A stretch of 64,000 bases of DNA from Streptomyces sp. NBC_00572 (GTDB lineage: Bacteria; Actinomycetota; Actinomycetes; Streptomycetales; Streptomycetaceae): positions 4,092,001 to 4,156,000 of the forward strand of contig NZ_JAPENX010000001.1 in assembly GCF_026341815.1 (NCBI RefSeq). The letters are read 5' to 3'. Shown in pieces: positions 1-7,490 of the stretch. The position numbers and the translations under genes were made by a program. Within the stretch, counting starts at the first letter, position 1, and every line of letters starts with the position of its first letter. Under the pieces are notes generated by a model, which was given only the letters and a program-made list of their open reading frames with translations, made no database searches and was not told the DNA's origin.

Positions 1-1500
1 ACGGCGTGGGGTGCGCGGGCCGGACTCGGCCTTCGTCTCGTCCGTCACCGGCACGGTCACCGGTCCGGTCTCGACGGCCGGGGCCGCCGACGCCGGGGCG
101 TCGCCGAGCTCGCCACCACGGGTGCGACGGCGCTGACGCGGGGTCCGCGTCAGCTCCGGGCGCTCCTCGGTCCGCTCGACCTTGTCGGTCTTGGGGCCGC
201 GCGCACGGCGTCCGCCGGGCTCGCCGAGGTCTTCCAGCTCCTCCGCGCCCAGACCCGCACGGGTCCGCTCGGCGCGGGGCAGGATGCCCTTGGTGCCCGC
301 CGGGATGTCCAGCTCCTCGAAGAGGTGCGGGGACGAGGAGTACGTCTCGACCGGGTCGTGGAAGTCGAGCCCCAGCGCCTTGTTGATGAGCTGCCAGCGC
401 GGGATGTCGTCCCAGTCGACCAGGGTGACGGCCGTGCCCTTGTTGCCCGCGCGGCCGGTGCGGCCCACGCGGTGGAGGAACGTCTTCTCGTCCTCGGGCG
501 ACTGGTAGTTGATGACGTGGGTGACGCCCTCGACGTCGATGCCGCGCGCGGCGACGTCGGTGCAGACGAGCACGTCGACCTTGCCGTTGCGGAAGGCGCG
601 CAGCGCCTGCTCGCGGGCGCCCTGGCCGAGGTCGCCGTGGACCGCGCCGGAGGCGAAGCCGCGACGCTCCAGCTGCTCGGCGATGTCGGCCGCCGTGCGC
701 TTGGTGCGGCAGAAGATCATCGCGAGCCCGCGGCCGTTGGCCTGCAGGATGCGGGAGACCATCTCCGGCTTGTCCATGTTGTGCGCACGGTAGACGTGCT
801 GCTTGATGTTGGCGACGGTCACGCCCTCGCCGTCGGGCGAGGTGGCGCGGATGTGCGTCGGCTGCGACATGTAGCGGCGGGCCAGGCCGATGACCGCGCC
901 CGGCATGGTGGCCGAGAACAGCATCGTCTGACGCTTCGCCGGAAGCATGTTCATGATCTTCTCGACGTCGGGCAGGAAGCCCAGGTCGAGCATCTCGTCG
1001 GCCTCGTCCAGGACGAGGACCTTGACGTGCGACAGGTCGAGCTTGCGCTGGCCCGCCAGGTCGAGCAGACGGCCGGGGGTGCCGACGACGACGTCGACGC
1101 CCTTCTTCAGCGCCTCGACCTGCGGCTCGTAGGCGCGGCCGCCGTAGATGGCGAGCACGCGGACGTTGCGCACCTTGCCGGCGGTCAGGAGGTCGTTGGT
1201 GACCTGCTGGCACAGCTCGCGGGTGGGGACGACGACGAGCGCCTGCGGGGCGTCGGTGAGCTGCTCGGGCTTGGCCCGGCCGACCTCGACGTCCATGGGG
1301 ACGGTGACGCGCTCCAGGATCGGCAGACCGAATCCGAGGGTCTTGCCCGTGCCGGTCTTGGCCTGGCCGATGACGTCGGTGCCGGTGAGGGCGACCGGAA
1401 GGGTCATCTCCTGGATGGGGAAGGGGGTGACGATGCCGACGGCCTCAAGGGCTTCGGCCGTCTCGGGAAGGATTCCGAGGTCTCGGAAAGTCGTAGTCAG
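1..1500 (-). CDS. DEAD-box ATP-dependent RNA helicase (C-terminus cut by window edge)
   Basis: Superfamily 2 RNA helicase that unwinds RNA duplexes using ATP, acting in RNA decay or ribosome assembly in the cytoplasm. The reading frame shows a Q motif near residue 30 (PFPIQ), Walker A AKTGTGKT at about 47-54, a PTREL motif, DEAD at 165-168, SAT near 196 and HRVGRTGRAG near 343, so both RecA lobes are complete. A basic, low-complexity tail follows and runs off position 1 without a stop. I found no in-frame ATG or GTG near the conserved N-terminus. The best candidate is a CTG at 1498-1500, preceded by a GAAGAGG ribosome-binding site and followed by TTTFRDLG, as in Streptomyces relatives. It is divergent from the ferritin-like gene. 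The family is certain; the exact cellular role is not (mycobacterial RhlE is the likely counterpart). Confidence 0.93.
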   Translation of the reverse strand, partial: MTTTFRDLGILPETAEALEAVGIVTPFPIQEMTLPVALTGTDVIGQAKTGTGKTLGFGLPILERVTVPMDVEVGRAKPEQLTDAPQALVVVPTRELCQQVTNDLLTAGKVRNVRVLAIYGGRAYEPQVEALKKGVDVVVGTPGRLLDLAGQRKLDLSHVKVLVLDEADEMLDLGFLPDVEKIMNMLPAKRQTMLFSATMPGAVIGLARRYMSQPTHIRATSPDGEGVTVANIKQHVYRAHNMDKPEMVSRILQANGRGLAMIFCRTKRTAADIAEQLERRGFASGAVHGDLGQGAREQALRAFRNGKVDVLVCTDVAARGIDVEGVTHVINYQSPEDEKTFLHRVGRTGRAGNKGTAVTLVDWDDIPRWQLINKALGLDFHDPVETYSSSPHLFEELDIPAGTKGILPRAERTRAGLGAEELEDLGEPGGRRARGPKTDKVERTEERPELTRTPRQRRRTRGGELGDAPASAAPAVETGPVTVPVTDETKAESGPRTPRR

Positions 1501-1892
1501 GGTGCTGCCTCTTCTGTGAGACGCGGTGCGAGGCGAACGAAGGGGGTCGTACCGTGCCGGGAACTGCCGGCGCGATCGAGAGGATCGCTGCCGGGTGGCA
1601 CGGGACCACTGCCGTCGCTCGAGCGTCGTACCGCTGAGGGTGACCCTTCCGCGGGTCCGCCGGAAGGGCTGTCGGGCCGGAGCCGATCGGGCCACCGACC
1701 GGGCATCCTCATTCATGAGTCGGCCCACCGAATACGTCCGAACGTGCGAAAGCATGTCCGCATACTCAGCAGGCGCCTTATCACTGTACCCCGGAATCGC
1801 GCATGTGTGTTGGGAGAAATGGCGATGAGGGCACGGTCACACTGACTGACCAGCGCCTTCCCCGGGTGCGCGAGCGGGCTATTGTGCGCTCC
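1501..1892. promoter_or_regulatory. divergent intergenic region between helicase and ferritin-like gene
   Basis: About 390 bases separate the two divergent genes and must carry both promoters. I see no conserved small ORF, no T-tailed hairpin and no repeat here. A somewhat less GC-rich patch at about 1715-1810 is where promoter elements are most likely, but no -10/-35 pair is convincing enough to mark. Confidence 0.45.
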
Positions 1893-2615
1893 ATGGAGAC
1901 GCCTGACAACGCCACACCCACCGGGATCGCCGCCAAGGACTGGGCGACGGCTTCCGCCGAGCCGCAGTACCGCGCCGCCGTGATCGACCTCCTCGGCGCC
2001 CTCGCCTACGGAGAGCTCGCGGCCTTCGAGCGGCTCGCCGAGGACGCCAAGCTGGCGCCGACCCTCGCGGACAAGGCGGAGCTGGCGAAGATGGCCTCGG
2101 CCGAGTTCCACCACTTCGAGCGGCTGCGCGACCGCCTCGCCGCCGTGGACGCCGAGCCGACCGCGGCCATGGAGCCCTTCGCCAAGGCGCTCGACGACTT
2201 CCACCGCCTGACCGCGCCGTCGGACTGGCTGGAGGGCCTGGTCAAGGCGTACGTCGGCGACTCGATCGCCAGTGACTTCTACCGGGAGGTCGCGGCCCGC
2301 CTCGACTCCGACACACGCGGGCTCGTCGTCTCCGTGCTCGACGACACCGGCCACGGCAACTTCGCCGTCGAGAAGGTCCGCGCCGCGATCGACGCCGACC
2401 CGCGCGTCGGCGGCCGGCTCGCCCTCTGGGCGCGCCGTCTGATGGGCGAGGCGCTCTCGCAGGCCCAGCGCGTGGTCGCCGAGCGGGACGCGCTGTCGAC
2501 CATGCTGGTCGGCGGCGTCGCGGACGGTTTCGACCTCGCGGAGGTCGGCCGGATGTTCTCCCGGATCACCGAGGCCCACACCAAGCGCATGGCCGCGCTC
2601 GGTCTGGCCGCCTGA
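1893..2615 (+). CDS. ferritin-like (MiaE-like) domain protein
   Basis: A 240-residue, mostly helical protein of the ferritin-like four-helix type, close to the actinobacterial family related to tRNA-hydroxylase MiaE. Candidate carboxylate and histidine metal ligands can be seen: E41 in a YGELAAFERL helix, E71 and H74 in an EFHHFERL helix, and H154 and E160 in GHGNFAVEK near the C-terminal half. These are typical of a di-iron site, but the substrate is unknown and MiaE activity should not be assumed. The start is the ATG at 1893; the frame stays open upstream, but that stretch lacks coding character. It is expressed divergently from the helicase. A conserved companion of that helicase in streptomycetes, so a link to RNA or tRNA modification is an inference only. 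Confidence 0.8.
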   Translation: METPDNATPTGIAAKDWATASAEPQYRAAVIDLLGALAYGELAAFERLAEDAKLAPTLADKAELAKMASAEFHHFERLRDRLAAVDAEPTAAMEPFAKALDDFHRLTAPSDWLEGLVKAYVGDSIASDFYREVAARLDSDTRGLVVSVLDDTGHGNFAVEKVRAAIDADPRVGGRLALWARRLMGEALSQAQRVVAERDALSTMLVGGVADGFDLAEVGRMFSRITEAHTKRMAALGLAA

Positions 2616-2651
2616 GGAATTCCCGTACGAGGAAGGGGCGAGCGGCGCTGC

Positions 2652-2924
2652 TCACGCCGCCGCTGATCGTCGCAGCCGTCGCCGTGAGGCCGGCCGGATC
2701 AGCAGCGAGAGCAGTACCGCCGCCACCGCCACCGCACCGACCAGGGTGGCGAGGAAGTGACCGGGGCCGAGGGCCCCGTGGGTGACGAGCGCGCCGAAGA
2801 CGCCGCCCAGCGCGCCGGTGGCGAGGACGATCACCCGGACGGGGAGGCGGTCGGGGAGCCGGTGCACGGCGGCCCAGGCCAGGGCGAAGCCGAGCAGGGC
2901 GGAACCGAGGGCTTCCAGGAACAC
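2652..2924 (-). CDS. small conserved membrane protein
   Basis: A 90-residue hydrophobic protein with three probable membrane helices: residues about 3-19, 30-50 and 57-77 (FLATLVGAVAVAAVLLSLLI). It ends in a strongly basic tail (RRRLRRS) that should face the cytoplasm. It lies tail-to-tail with the ferritin-like gene, with 36 bases between stop codons. A GCGAGGTGATCC stretch precedes the ATG. I recognise no functional family; it looks like a conserved actinobacterial hypothetical membrane protein. Confidence 0.7.
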   Translation of the reverse strand: MFLEALGSALLGFALAWAAVHRLPDRLPVRVIVLATGALGGVFGALVTHGALGPGHFLATLVGAVAVAAVLLSLLIRPASRRRLRRSAAA

Positions 2925-3040
2925 TGCGGATCACCTCGCGAGGGGTGCGGGGCGGGTGGTGCGGTCCATCCCCTCCTACCCCAGGGCTCCCGAACGCAAT
3001 CCTTCCGTACGCCCTGACGTGGCCATACGGGCATACGAGA

Positions 3041-3126
3041 GGCCCGGCGGACGGCACCCGGTTCCGGCACGGCGAAGGGCCTGTGGGACGGCACCCGGTC
3101 CGGCACGGCGAAGGGCCCGGCGGACC
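3041..3126. repeat. short tandem repeat, about 36 bp, two and a third copies
   Basis: Two near-identical units of 37 and 36 bases (3041-3077 and 3078-3113) share a core of GACGGCACCCGGT and CCGGCACGGCGAAGGGC. A third partial copy forms the left arm of the terminator hairpin. It is intergenic, downstream of the DUF3107 gene, and looks like local slippage duplication. Confidence 0.75.
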
Positions 3127-3147
3127 ATGACGGTCCACCGGGCCCTT
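3111..3147. terminator. terminator hairpin downstream of the DUF3107 gene
   Basis: Arms at 3111-3126 and 3132-3147 (AAGGGCCCGGCGGACC and its near-perfect complement, one mismatch) with a 5-base loop. There is no long T run, as is usual in Streptomyces. It sits 17 bases beyond the stop of the minus-strand DUF3107 gene. Confidence 0.75.
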
Positions 3148-3163
3148 CCCGTAGATCCTGGGC

Positions 3164-3391
3164 TCAGAGCGCGCCGAAACCCACGCGGCGAACGGCGGGC
3201 TCGCCGAGCTCCACGTACGCGATCTTCTCGGCCGGGATGAGGATCTTGCGGCCCTTCTCGTCCGAGAGGCTGAGCAGCTGCGCCTTGCCGGCCAGCGCGT
3301 CGGCCACAGCGCGCTCCACCTCCTCGGCGGACTGCCCGCTCTCCAGAACGATCTCCCGGGGTGCGTGCTGCACGCCGATCTTGACCTCCAC
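3164..3391 (-). CDS. DUF3107 family protein
   Basis: A 75-residue protein of the actinobacterial DUF3107 family, recognised from the start VEVKIGVQHAPREIVLESGQ and the later DEKGRKILIPAEKIAYVELG. The fold appears to be a small alpha/beta unit; no catalytic residues are evident and the function is unknown. The start is a GTG at 3391 with GGGAGGG upstream; in-frame starts further up lack family similarity. It is followed by a strong terminator and preceded by the TetR gene on the same strand, a neighbourhood kept across actinobacteria. Possible co-regulation with the TetR gene is inferred from proximity. Confidence 0.85.
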   Translation of the reverse strand: MEVKIGVQHAPREIVLESGQSAEEVERAVADALAGKAQLLSLSDEKGRKILIPAEKIAYVELGEPAVRRVGFGAL

Positions 3392-3530
3392 GGCTATGTC
3401 CCTCCCAACGGTCAGCGTTGCGCGAATACCGCGCCGTACGCTGCACACATTAGCCGTGGGAAGGGACGTACAAGGCCCAGCTTCCGCACGCCAAGAGCGA
3501 ACACGCGCGAGACCCGTGGGGCGTCCGCGG

Positions 3531-4190
3531 TCAGTGGCCCTCGGCGCTCAGCTGGCCCTCCACCGCGTGCAGCGGGAAGCCGGCGATGCCGCGCCAGGCC
3601 AGTGAGGTCAGGAGTCCGACCGCCTTGTCGCGCGGGATGGCGGACCCGCTTGACAGCCAGTAGCGGGCGACGACCTGCGAGACGCCGCCGAGGCCCACGG
3701 CGAGCAGCATCGACTCGTCCTTGGACAGACCGGTGTCCTCGGCGATCACATCGGAGATCGCCTCGGCGCACTGCAGGCTGACCCGGTCCACGCGCTCGCG
3801 TACCGCGGGCTCGTTCGTCAGGTCGGACTCGAAGACGAGCCGGAAGGCGCCGCCCTCGTCCTCGACGTACGCGAAGTAGGCGTCCATGGTGGCCGCGACC
3901 CGCAGCTTGTTGTCGGTGGTGGAGGCCAGGGCCGTGCGCACCGCCAGGAGGAGGGACTCGCAGTGCTGGTCGAGCAGGGCCAGGTACAGCTCCAGCTTCC
4001 CGGGGAAGTGCTGGTAGAGCACCGGCTTGCTGACACCCGCCCGCTCGGCGATGTCGTCCATCGCGGCGGAGTGGTACCCCTGGGCGACGAAGACCTCCTG
4101 GGCCGCGCCGAGGAGCTGGTTCCGTCGGGCACGTCGCGGCAGGCGCGTGCCCCGAGGGCGTGCTGCCTCTGTCTGCTCGATGGCGCTCAC
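3531..4190 (-). CDS. TetR/AcrR family transcriptional regulator
   Basis: A 219-residue one-component repressor. The N-terminal winged DNA-binding region carries the classic TetR pattern: RNQLLGAAQEVFVAQGYHSA, then the recognition helices in MDDIAERAGVSKPVLYQHF and the KLELYLALL connection at about residues 25-80. The C-terminal two thirds is all-helical and probably binds a ligand and dimerises. The start is GTG at 4190 with GGGAGG six bases upstream. It lies upstream of the DUF3107 gene on the same strand. A 12-bp palindrome at 4291-4302, 100 bases upstream of its start, is a candidate operator. The ligand and regulon are unknown. Confidence 0.9.
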   Translation of the reverse strand: MSAIEQTEAARPRGTRLPRRARRNQLLGAAQEVFVAQGYHSAAMDDIAERAGVSKPVLYQHFPGKLELYLALLDQHCESLLLAVRTALASTTDNKLRVAATMDAYFAYVEDEGGAFRLVFESDLTNEPAVRERVDRVSLQCAEAISDVIAEDTGLSKDESMLLAVGLGGVSQVVARYWLSSGSAIPRDKAVGLLTSLAWRGIAGFPLHAVEGQLSAEGH

Positions 4191-4290
4191 GCGGCCTCCC
4201 AAAAATCGATCCATGCACGCTGTCGCGCGCGCCGCCATCGTACTTTTGGGTAACCCGGCTGTGCGCGGTGCGAACGCAGAATTTCACGGA

Positions 4291-4302
4291 CCGGACGTCC
4301 GG
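4291..4302. promoter_or_regulatory. 12-bp palindrome upstream of the TetR gene (candidate operator)
   Basis: CCGGACGTCCGG is a perfect palindrome, 101-112 bases upstream of the TetR start and 34 bases beyond the stop of the next minus-strand gene. TetR proteins commonly bind such sites near their own gene. A weak terminator for the small acidic gene is the alternative. Confidence 0.35.
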
Positions 4303-4335
4303 GTCGACAGTCGATCCAAGATTAAACCGAACAAA

Positions 4336-4551
4336 TCAGCGGTAGTCGTCCTCGTCCTGGGTCACGACCCGTGCCTGTTCAGAGGAGTCGGCCTCGTTCG
4401 CCGAGTCGCGTTCGACATGGGTGACCGGTTCGTCTTCGCGTTGCTGCAGTTCGGTGTGCTGCTCGGCAGCGTCGGCCTCCGGAATTTCCTGGTCCAGCAC
4501 GACGTCCTCTTCCTCGGCGAATGTGTCCGGATCGGTCGGATCGACAGTCAT
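4336..4551 (-). CDS. small acidic hypothetical protein
   Basis: A 71-residue, very acidic protein (many D and E, few hydrophobics) starting MTVDPTDPDTFAEEEDVV and ending QDEDDYR. It has no membrane segment, cysteine or recognisable motif and is probably largely disordered. The ATG at 4551 has GGAAGGA upstream at good spacing, and the codons keep high GC at third positions. It is divergent from the alpha/beta hydrolase gene (start 4692), so the two share a 140-base promoter region. No function can be assigned. Confidence 0.65.
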   Translation of the reverse strand: MTVDPTDPDTFAEEEDVVLDQEIPEADAAEQHTELQQREDEPVTHVERDSANEADSSEQARVVTQDEDDYR

Positions 4552-4691
4552 GCGGTTCCTTCCGGCACGCGGGTCGCGGTCCTCTCCGATGGCCCTCTCT
4601 TCGAGCCTAGGAGCACACGCGGCTCGCCGCATACGCACCTGTGACGGCACCCACACGCGTCGGCGCGTGATCGTCTCGTAATATTGCGCGC

Positions 4692-5660
4692 ATGTCGTCG
4701 ACCGAGCTGCCGGAAACCCGGACCGCTGCCGCGCCACCCACGTCACGCCCCGCGCGCGCCGTACGGGTCGCCGACGGCGAGGAGCTCCGCTCCGTGTCGC
4801 TGCCCGGACTCACCCTCACCGTGCGCTCGCGGCCGGGGGACGAGCCCGGTCTGCCGCCCGCGCTGTACGTCCACGGTCTCGGCGGTTCCTCGCAGAACTG
4901 GTCCGCCCTGATGCCGCTGCTCGCGGACCTCGTCGACGGCGAGGCCGTCGACCTGCCCGGCTTCGGCGACTCGCCGCCGCCCGACGACGGCAACTACTCG
5001 GTCACCGGGCACGCGCGCGCGGTCATCCGGCTCCTCGACTCCGCGGAGCGCGGGCCGGTCCACCTCTTCGGCAACTCGCTGGGCGGCGCCGTCGCCACCC
5101 GCGTCGCCGCAGCGCGCCCCGACCTGGTCCGCACGCTCACGCTCGTCTCGCCGGCCCTGCCCGAGCTGCGCGCCCAGCGCACGGCCTGGCCCACGGTGCT
5201 GCTCGCGGTGCCCGGCGTCGCCTCGGCCTTCGCCAAGCTCACCAAGGACTGGACGGCCGAACAGCGGGTCCGCGGCGTCCTCTCGCTCTGTTACGGAGAC
5301 CCCCGGCGGGTCTCCGAGGAGGGGCTCCTGCACGCCGTCGAGGAAATGGAGCGGCGCCTGGAGCTTCCCTACTTCTGGGACGCCATGGCACGCTCCTCGC
5401 GCGGCATCGTCGACGCGTACACCCTCGGCGGTCAGCACGGGCTGTGGCGGCAGGCGGAACGGGTCCTCGCCCCCACGCTGCTCGTCTACGGTGGCCGCGA
5501 CCAGCTCGTCTCGTACCGGATGGCCCGGAAGGCGGCTGCCGCCTTCCGCGGCTCGCGCCTGCTGACCCTTCCCGAGGCGGGGCACGTGGCGATGATGGAG
5601 TACCCCGAGACGGTCGCCCAGGCCGCCCGGGACCTGATCGCCGATCACGGCGGGAGCTGA
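4692..5660 (+). CDS. alpha/beta-fold hydrolase
   Basis: A 322-residue serine hydrolase of the alpha/beta fold. Visible elements are the oxyanion region YVHGLGGSSQNW (about 59-70), the nucleophile elbow GNSLGG with Ser129, the acid in GGRDQL (Asp270) and the catalytic His298 in EAGHVAMMEYPE. No signal peptide is present; the first 30 residues are Ala/Pro/Thr-rich and look disordered. The stop is 8 bases from the start of the DUF3152 gene, so the two are probably co-transcribed. The substrate (ester, lactone or C-C bond) cannot be predicted from sequence. Confidence 0.9.
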   Translation: MSSTELPETRTAAAPPTSRPARAVRVADGEELRSVSLPGLTLTVRSRPGDEPGLPPALYVHGLGGSSQNWSALMPLLADLVDGEAVDLPGFGDSPPPDDGNYSVTGHARAVIRLLDSAERGPVHLFGNSLGGAVATRVAAARPDLVRTLTLVSPALPELRAQRTAWPTVLLAVPGVASAFAKLTKDWTAEQRVRGVLSLCYGDPRRVSEEGLLHAVEEMERRLELPYFWDAMARSSRGIVDAYTLGGQHGLWRQAERVLAPTLLVYGGRDQLVSYRMARKAAAAFRGSRLLTLPEAGHVAMMEYPETVAQAARDLIADHGGS

Positions 5661-5668
5661 TCCGGGGC

Positions 5669-7093
5669 GTGGGACGACATAGTCGCAAGGGCTCCGCGCC
5701 CTCGGTGGCCGACACCGGGCAGCAGGCCGCCTCCAAACAGACGCCGGCCGCGACCGGGACGCAGGGAACGCCGGCCGGCCGCGCGCAGGGCACGGGACGC
5801 CGCCGCAGGACCGCGGGCGGCCCCGGCCAGGACACGGCGGGGACCCCGGCGCACGGCACCCCGATGTACGGGACTCCCGCACAGGCCGGCCCGGCGTACG
5901 GCCCGATGTACGGGACGCCCGCCCAGGGCACCCCGATGTACGGGACTCCGGCGCACGGCACCCCGGTCCACGGGACTCCGGCGCACGGCACTCCCTCCTA
6001 TGGCGCTCCCGGGTACGGCGGCGGGGTCCACGACACCGGGGCGCACGCGGCCCTCGGGACCCCCGCGCACGGTGTCCCCGTCTACGGGAGTCCCGTAAGG
6101 GGCGGGCATCCGCAGCACGACGAGGGCTCCGCGCCCCGGTCCGAGCGGTACGGCCCCCGGCACGGGGCCCCCCGCGCCGCCGAGACCGAACAGGCCGCCC
6201 CCCAGGCGCCGTTCATCCCCGGCCCGCGTCGCGAGACCCTTCCCGAAGCCGACGAGTCTGCGGGCAGGGGCGGTCTCGGCCGCACCCTCACCGGCGTCGC
6301 GGCGGCCGCCGTCGCCACCGTGCTCGCCGTCGTCGTGACCGGACAGGTCGCCGACCGGGAGGAGTCCCCGGCCGAGACCCGCGCCGCCGAGCAGCCGGAC
6401 GGGCGGGCCTCGGACGACACCTCCGCCTCCCGCTCCGACGACCGGGCCACCCCGTCGAGCCCGGCGCCGGCTGCCACCCCCCCGCCGCCGCCGACGTACG
6501 AGCAGCTGATCGCCCGCCAGTACCCGATCGACCCGAAGCTCAAGGGCTCCGGCAAGTTCAAGGCCGTGCCCGGCTTCCAGAAGGCGCCCGGCAAGGGGAA
6601 TCTCGTCCGCTACCGGATCGACGTCGAGGAGGGGCTCGGTCTCGACCAGAACCTCTTCGCCACGACCGTCTTCAAGACCCTCAACGACCGCCGCAGTTGG
6701 GCCGGCAAGGGCGAGATGACCTTCGAGCGCATTTCCAGCGGAGAGCCCCAGTTCGTCATCACGCTCGCCAGTCCCGGCACCACCGGCGTCTGGTGCGAGA
6801 AGTCCGGACTCGACACCTTGGCCGAGAACGTGTCCTGCGACTCGGCCAGCACGGACCGCGTGATGATCAACGCGTTCCGCTGGGCGCAGGGGTCGGAGAC
6901 CTTCGGGCCCAAGGCGATGTTCGCGTATCGCCAGATGCTCATCAATCACGAGGTCGGACACCGGCTCGGGCACGGTCATGTGATCTGCGGCACCCCCGGC
7001 GCGCTCGCCCCCGTGATGCAGCAGCAGACGAAGTCCCTGGACATCGACGGAATCAAGTGCCGCCCCAACCCCTGGGTGTACCCCAGCAGTTGA
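5669..7093 (+). CDS. DUF3152 membrane-anchored metallopeptidase-like protein
   Basis: A 474-residue protein in three parts. The N-terminal ~190 residues are low complexity, with repeats of the type GTPxYGTPAxGTP encoded at 5850-6080. One membrane helix follows at about 201-227 (VAAAAVATVLAVVVTG). After a Pro/Ser/Asp-rich linker comes a C-terminal DUF3152 domain. That domain contains HEVGHRLGHGH at 427-437, a metzincin-like HExxHxxGxxH zinc motif, and several cysteines that may pair outside the cell. It is therefore probably an extracellular, membrane-tethered zinc peptidase, though DUF3152 activity is not established to my knowledge. Start GTG at 5669 was chosen because it lies just after the upstream hydrolase stop with a GGGAG site; the frame is open further upstream inside that gene. 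Confidence 0.85.
   Translation: MGRHSRKGSAPSVADTGQQAASKQTPAATGTQGTPAGRAQGTGRRRRTAGGPGQDTAGTPAHGTPMYGTPAQAGPAYGPMYGTPAQGTPMYGTPAHGTPVHGTPAHGTPSYGAPGYGGGVHDTGAHAALGTPAHGVPVYGSPVRGGHPQHDEGSAPRSERYGPRHGAPRAAETEQAAPQAPFIPGPRRETLPEADESAGRGGLGRTLTGVAAAAVATVLAVVVTGQVADREESPAETRAAEQPDGRASDDTSASRSDDRATPSSPAPAATPPPPPTYEQLIARQYPIDPKLKGSGKFKAVPGFQKAPGKGNLVRYRIDVEEGLGLDQNLFATTVFKTLNDRRSWAGKGEMTFERISSGEPQFVITLASPGTTGVWCEKSGLDTLAENVSCDSASTDRVMINAFRWAQGSETFGPKAMFAYRQMLINHEVGHRLGHGHVICGTPGALAPVMQQQTKSLDIDGIKCRPNPWVYPSS
5850..6080 (+). repeat. degenerate coding tandem repeats (GTP/YG-rich)
   Basis: Multiple degenerate copies of a 9-15 base unit around GGGACTCCGGCGCACGGCAC and CCGATGTACGG encode alternating GTPxYGTPAHGTP. 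The repeat lies in the cytoplasmic N-terminal part of the DUF3152 protein. Copy number probably varies between strains. Confidence 0.85.
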
Positions 7094-7157
7094 CGGACGG
7101 CCCGATCGCCGGGCGACCACATCCTGAGACGTGCGTCTCGGGAATTCCCGAACCGCG

Positions 7158-7186
7158 TTGACATCGTTCGCGTGTTCGTCCATATT
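7158..7186 (+). promoter_or_regulatory. promoter of the leader peptide and ABC transporter operon
   Basis: A perfect -35 TTGACA at 7158-7163 and a -10 CATATT at 7181-7186 are separated by 17 bases. The expected start of transcription at about 7193 coincides with the ATG at 7194, so the leader peptide would be translated from a leaderless mRNA. Confidence 0.65.
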
Positions 7187-7193
7187 TCTCGGC

Positions 7194-7289
7194 ATGTCGA
7201 ACCGTCACGTCATCTCCGATCGCGCCGCCTTTGAGCTGGCGCTCATCGGCGTGGCCGGACATTCCGTCGCCGACATTCTCTGTAGCTGA
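7194..7289 (+). CDS. cysteine leader peptide (attenuator short ORF)
   Basis: A 31-codon ORF that begins MSNRHVISDRAAFELALIGV and ends ADILCS, with its only cysteine as the penultimate residue. It matches my memory of short actinobacterial leader peptides (a conserved ELALIGV...HSVADI core ending in Cys) upstream of sulfur-related operons. In mycobacteria such leaderless short ORFs act as cysteine-responsive attenuators. There is no ribosome-binding site, but the ATG falls at the predicted transcription start, supporting leaderless translation. A hairpin with a T-rich tail follows at 7345-7389, then the ABC operon at 7491. The inferred role: ribosome behaviour at the Cys codon sets readthrough into the importer genes. 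Confidence 0.72.
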   Translation: MSNRHVISDRAAFELALIGVAGHSVADILCS

Positions 7290-7344
7290 CGCCAGCCCGA
7301 GCGCCCGTCGGTACTTTCGCATTTCCCGTACTGCCGACGGCTTT

Positions 7345-7389
7345 CCGCGCCCGGGTGTTCGCTCCCCGCAGGCGCGGCTTTCTCTTTCT
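7345..7389 (+). terminator. hairpin with T-rich tail in the ABC operon leader (candidate attenuator)
   Basis: Arms CCGCGCC (7345-7351) and GGCGCGG (7371-7377) enclose a 19-base loop and are followed by CTTTCTCTTTCT, the most T-rich run in this stretch. It lies 56 bases after the leader peptide stop and 102 bases before the lipoprotein ATG, the position expected for an attenuator. Confidence 0.5.
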
Positions 7390-7490
7390 GATTCCCTGTG
7401 CTCGGCCATTCCCTTCGGATGCCGCCGCTCGCCGCTGCCTGCGTGGAATTCCCCTTCCCGTACCCGCAGTTCTCCGAGAGGTCTTCTCCG

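Noticed and set aside
325..1845. 506-codon open frame opposite the RNA helicase
   Set aside because: It is the mirror of a real gene in high-GC DNA; its translation is full of RRR/VDV/DVG runs and has no domain, while the opposite strand has a perfect DEAD-box protein.
5850..6080. possible CRISPR or minisatellite array
   Set aside because: The repeats are short, contiguous, in frame and without spacers; they encode a GTP/YG protein repeat.
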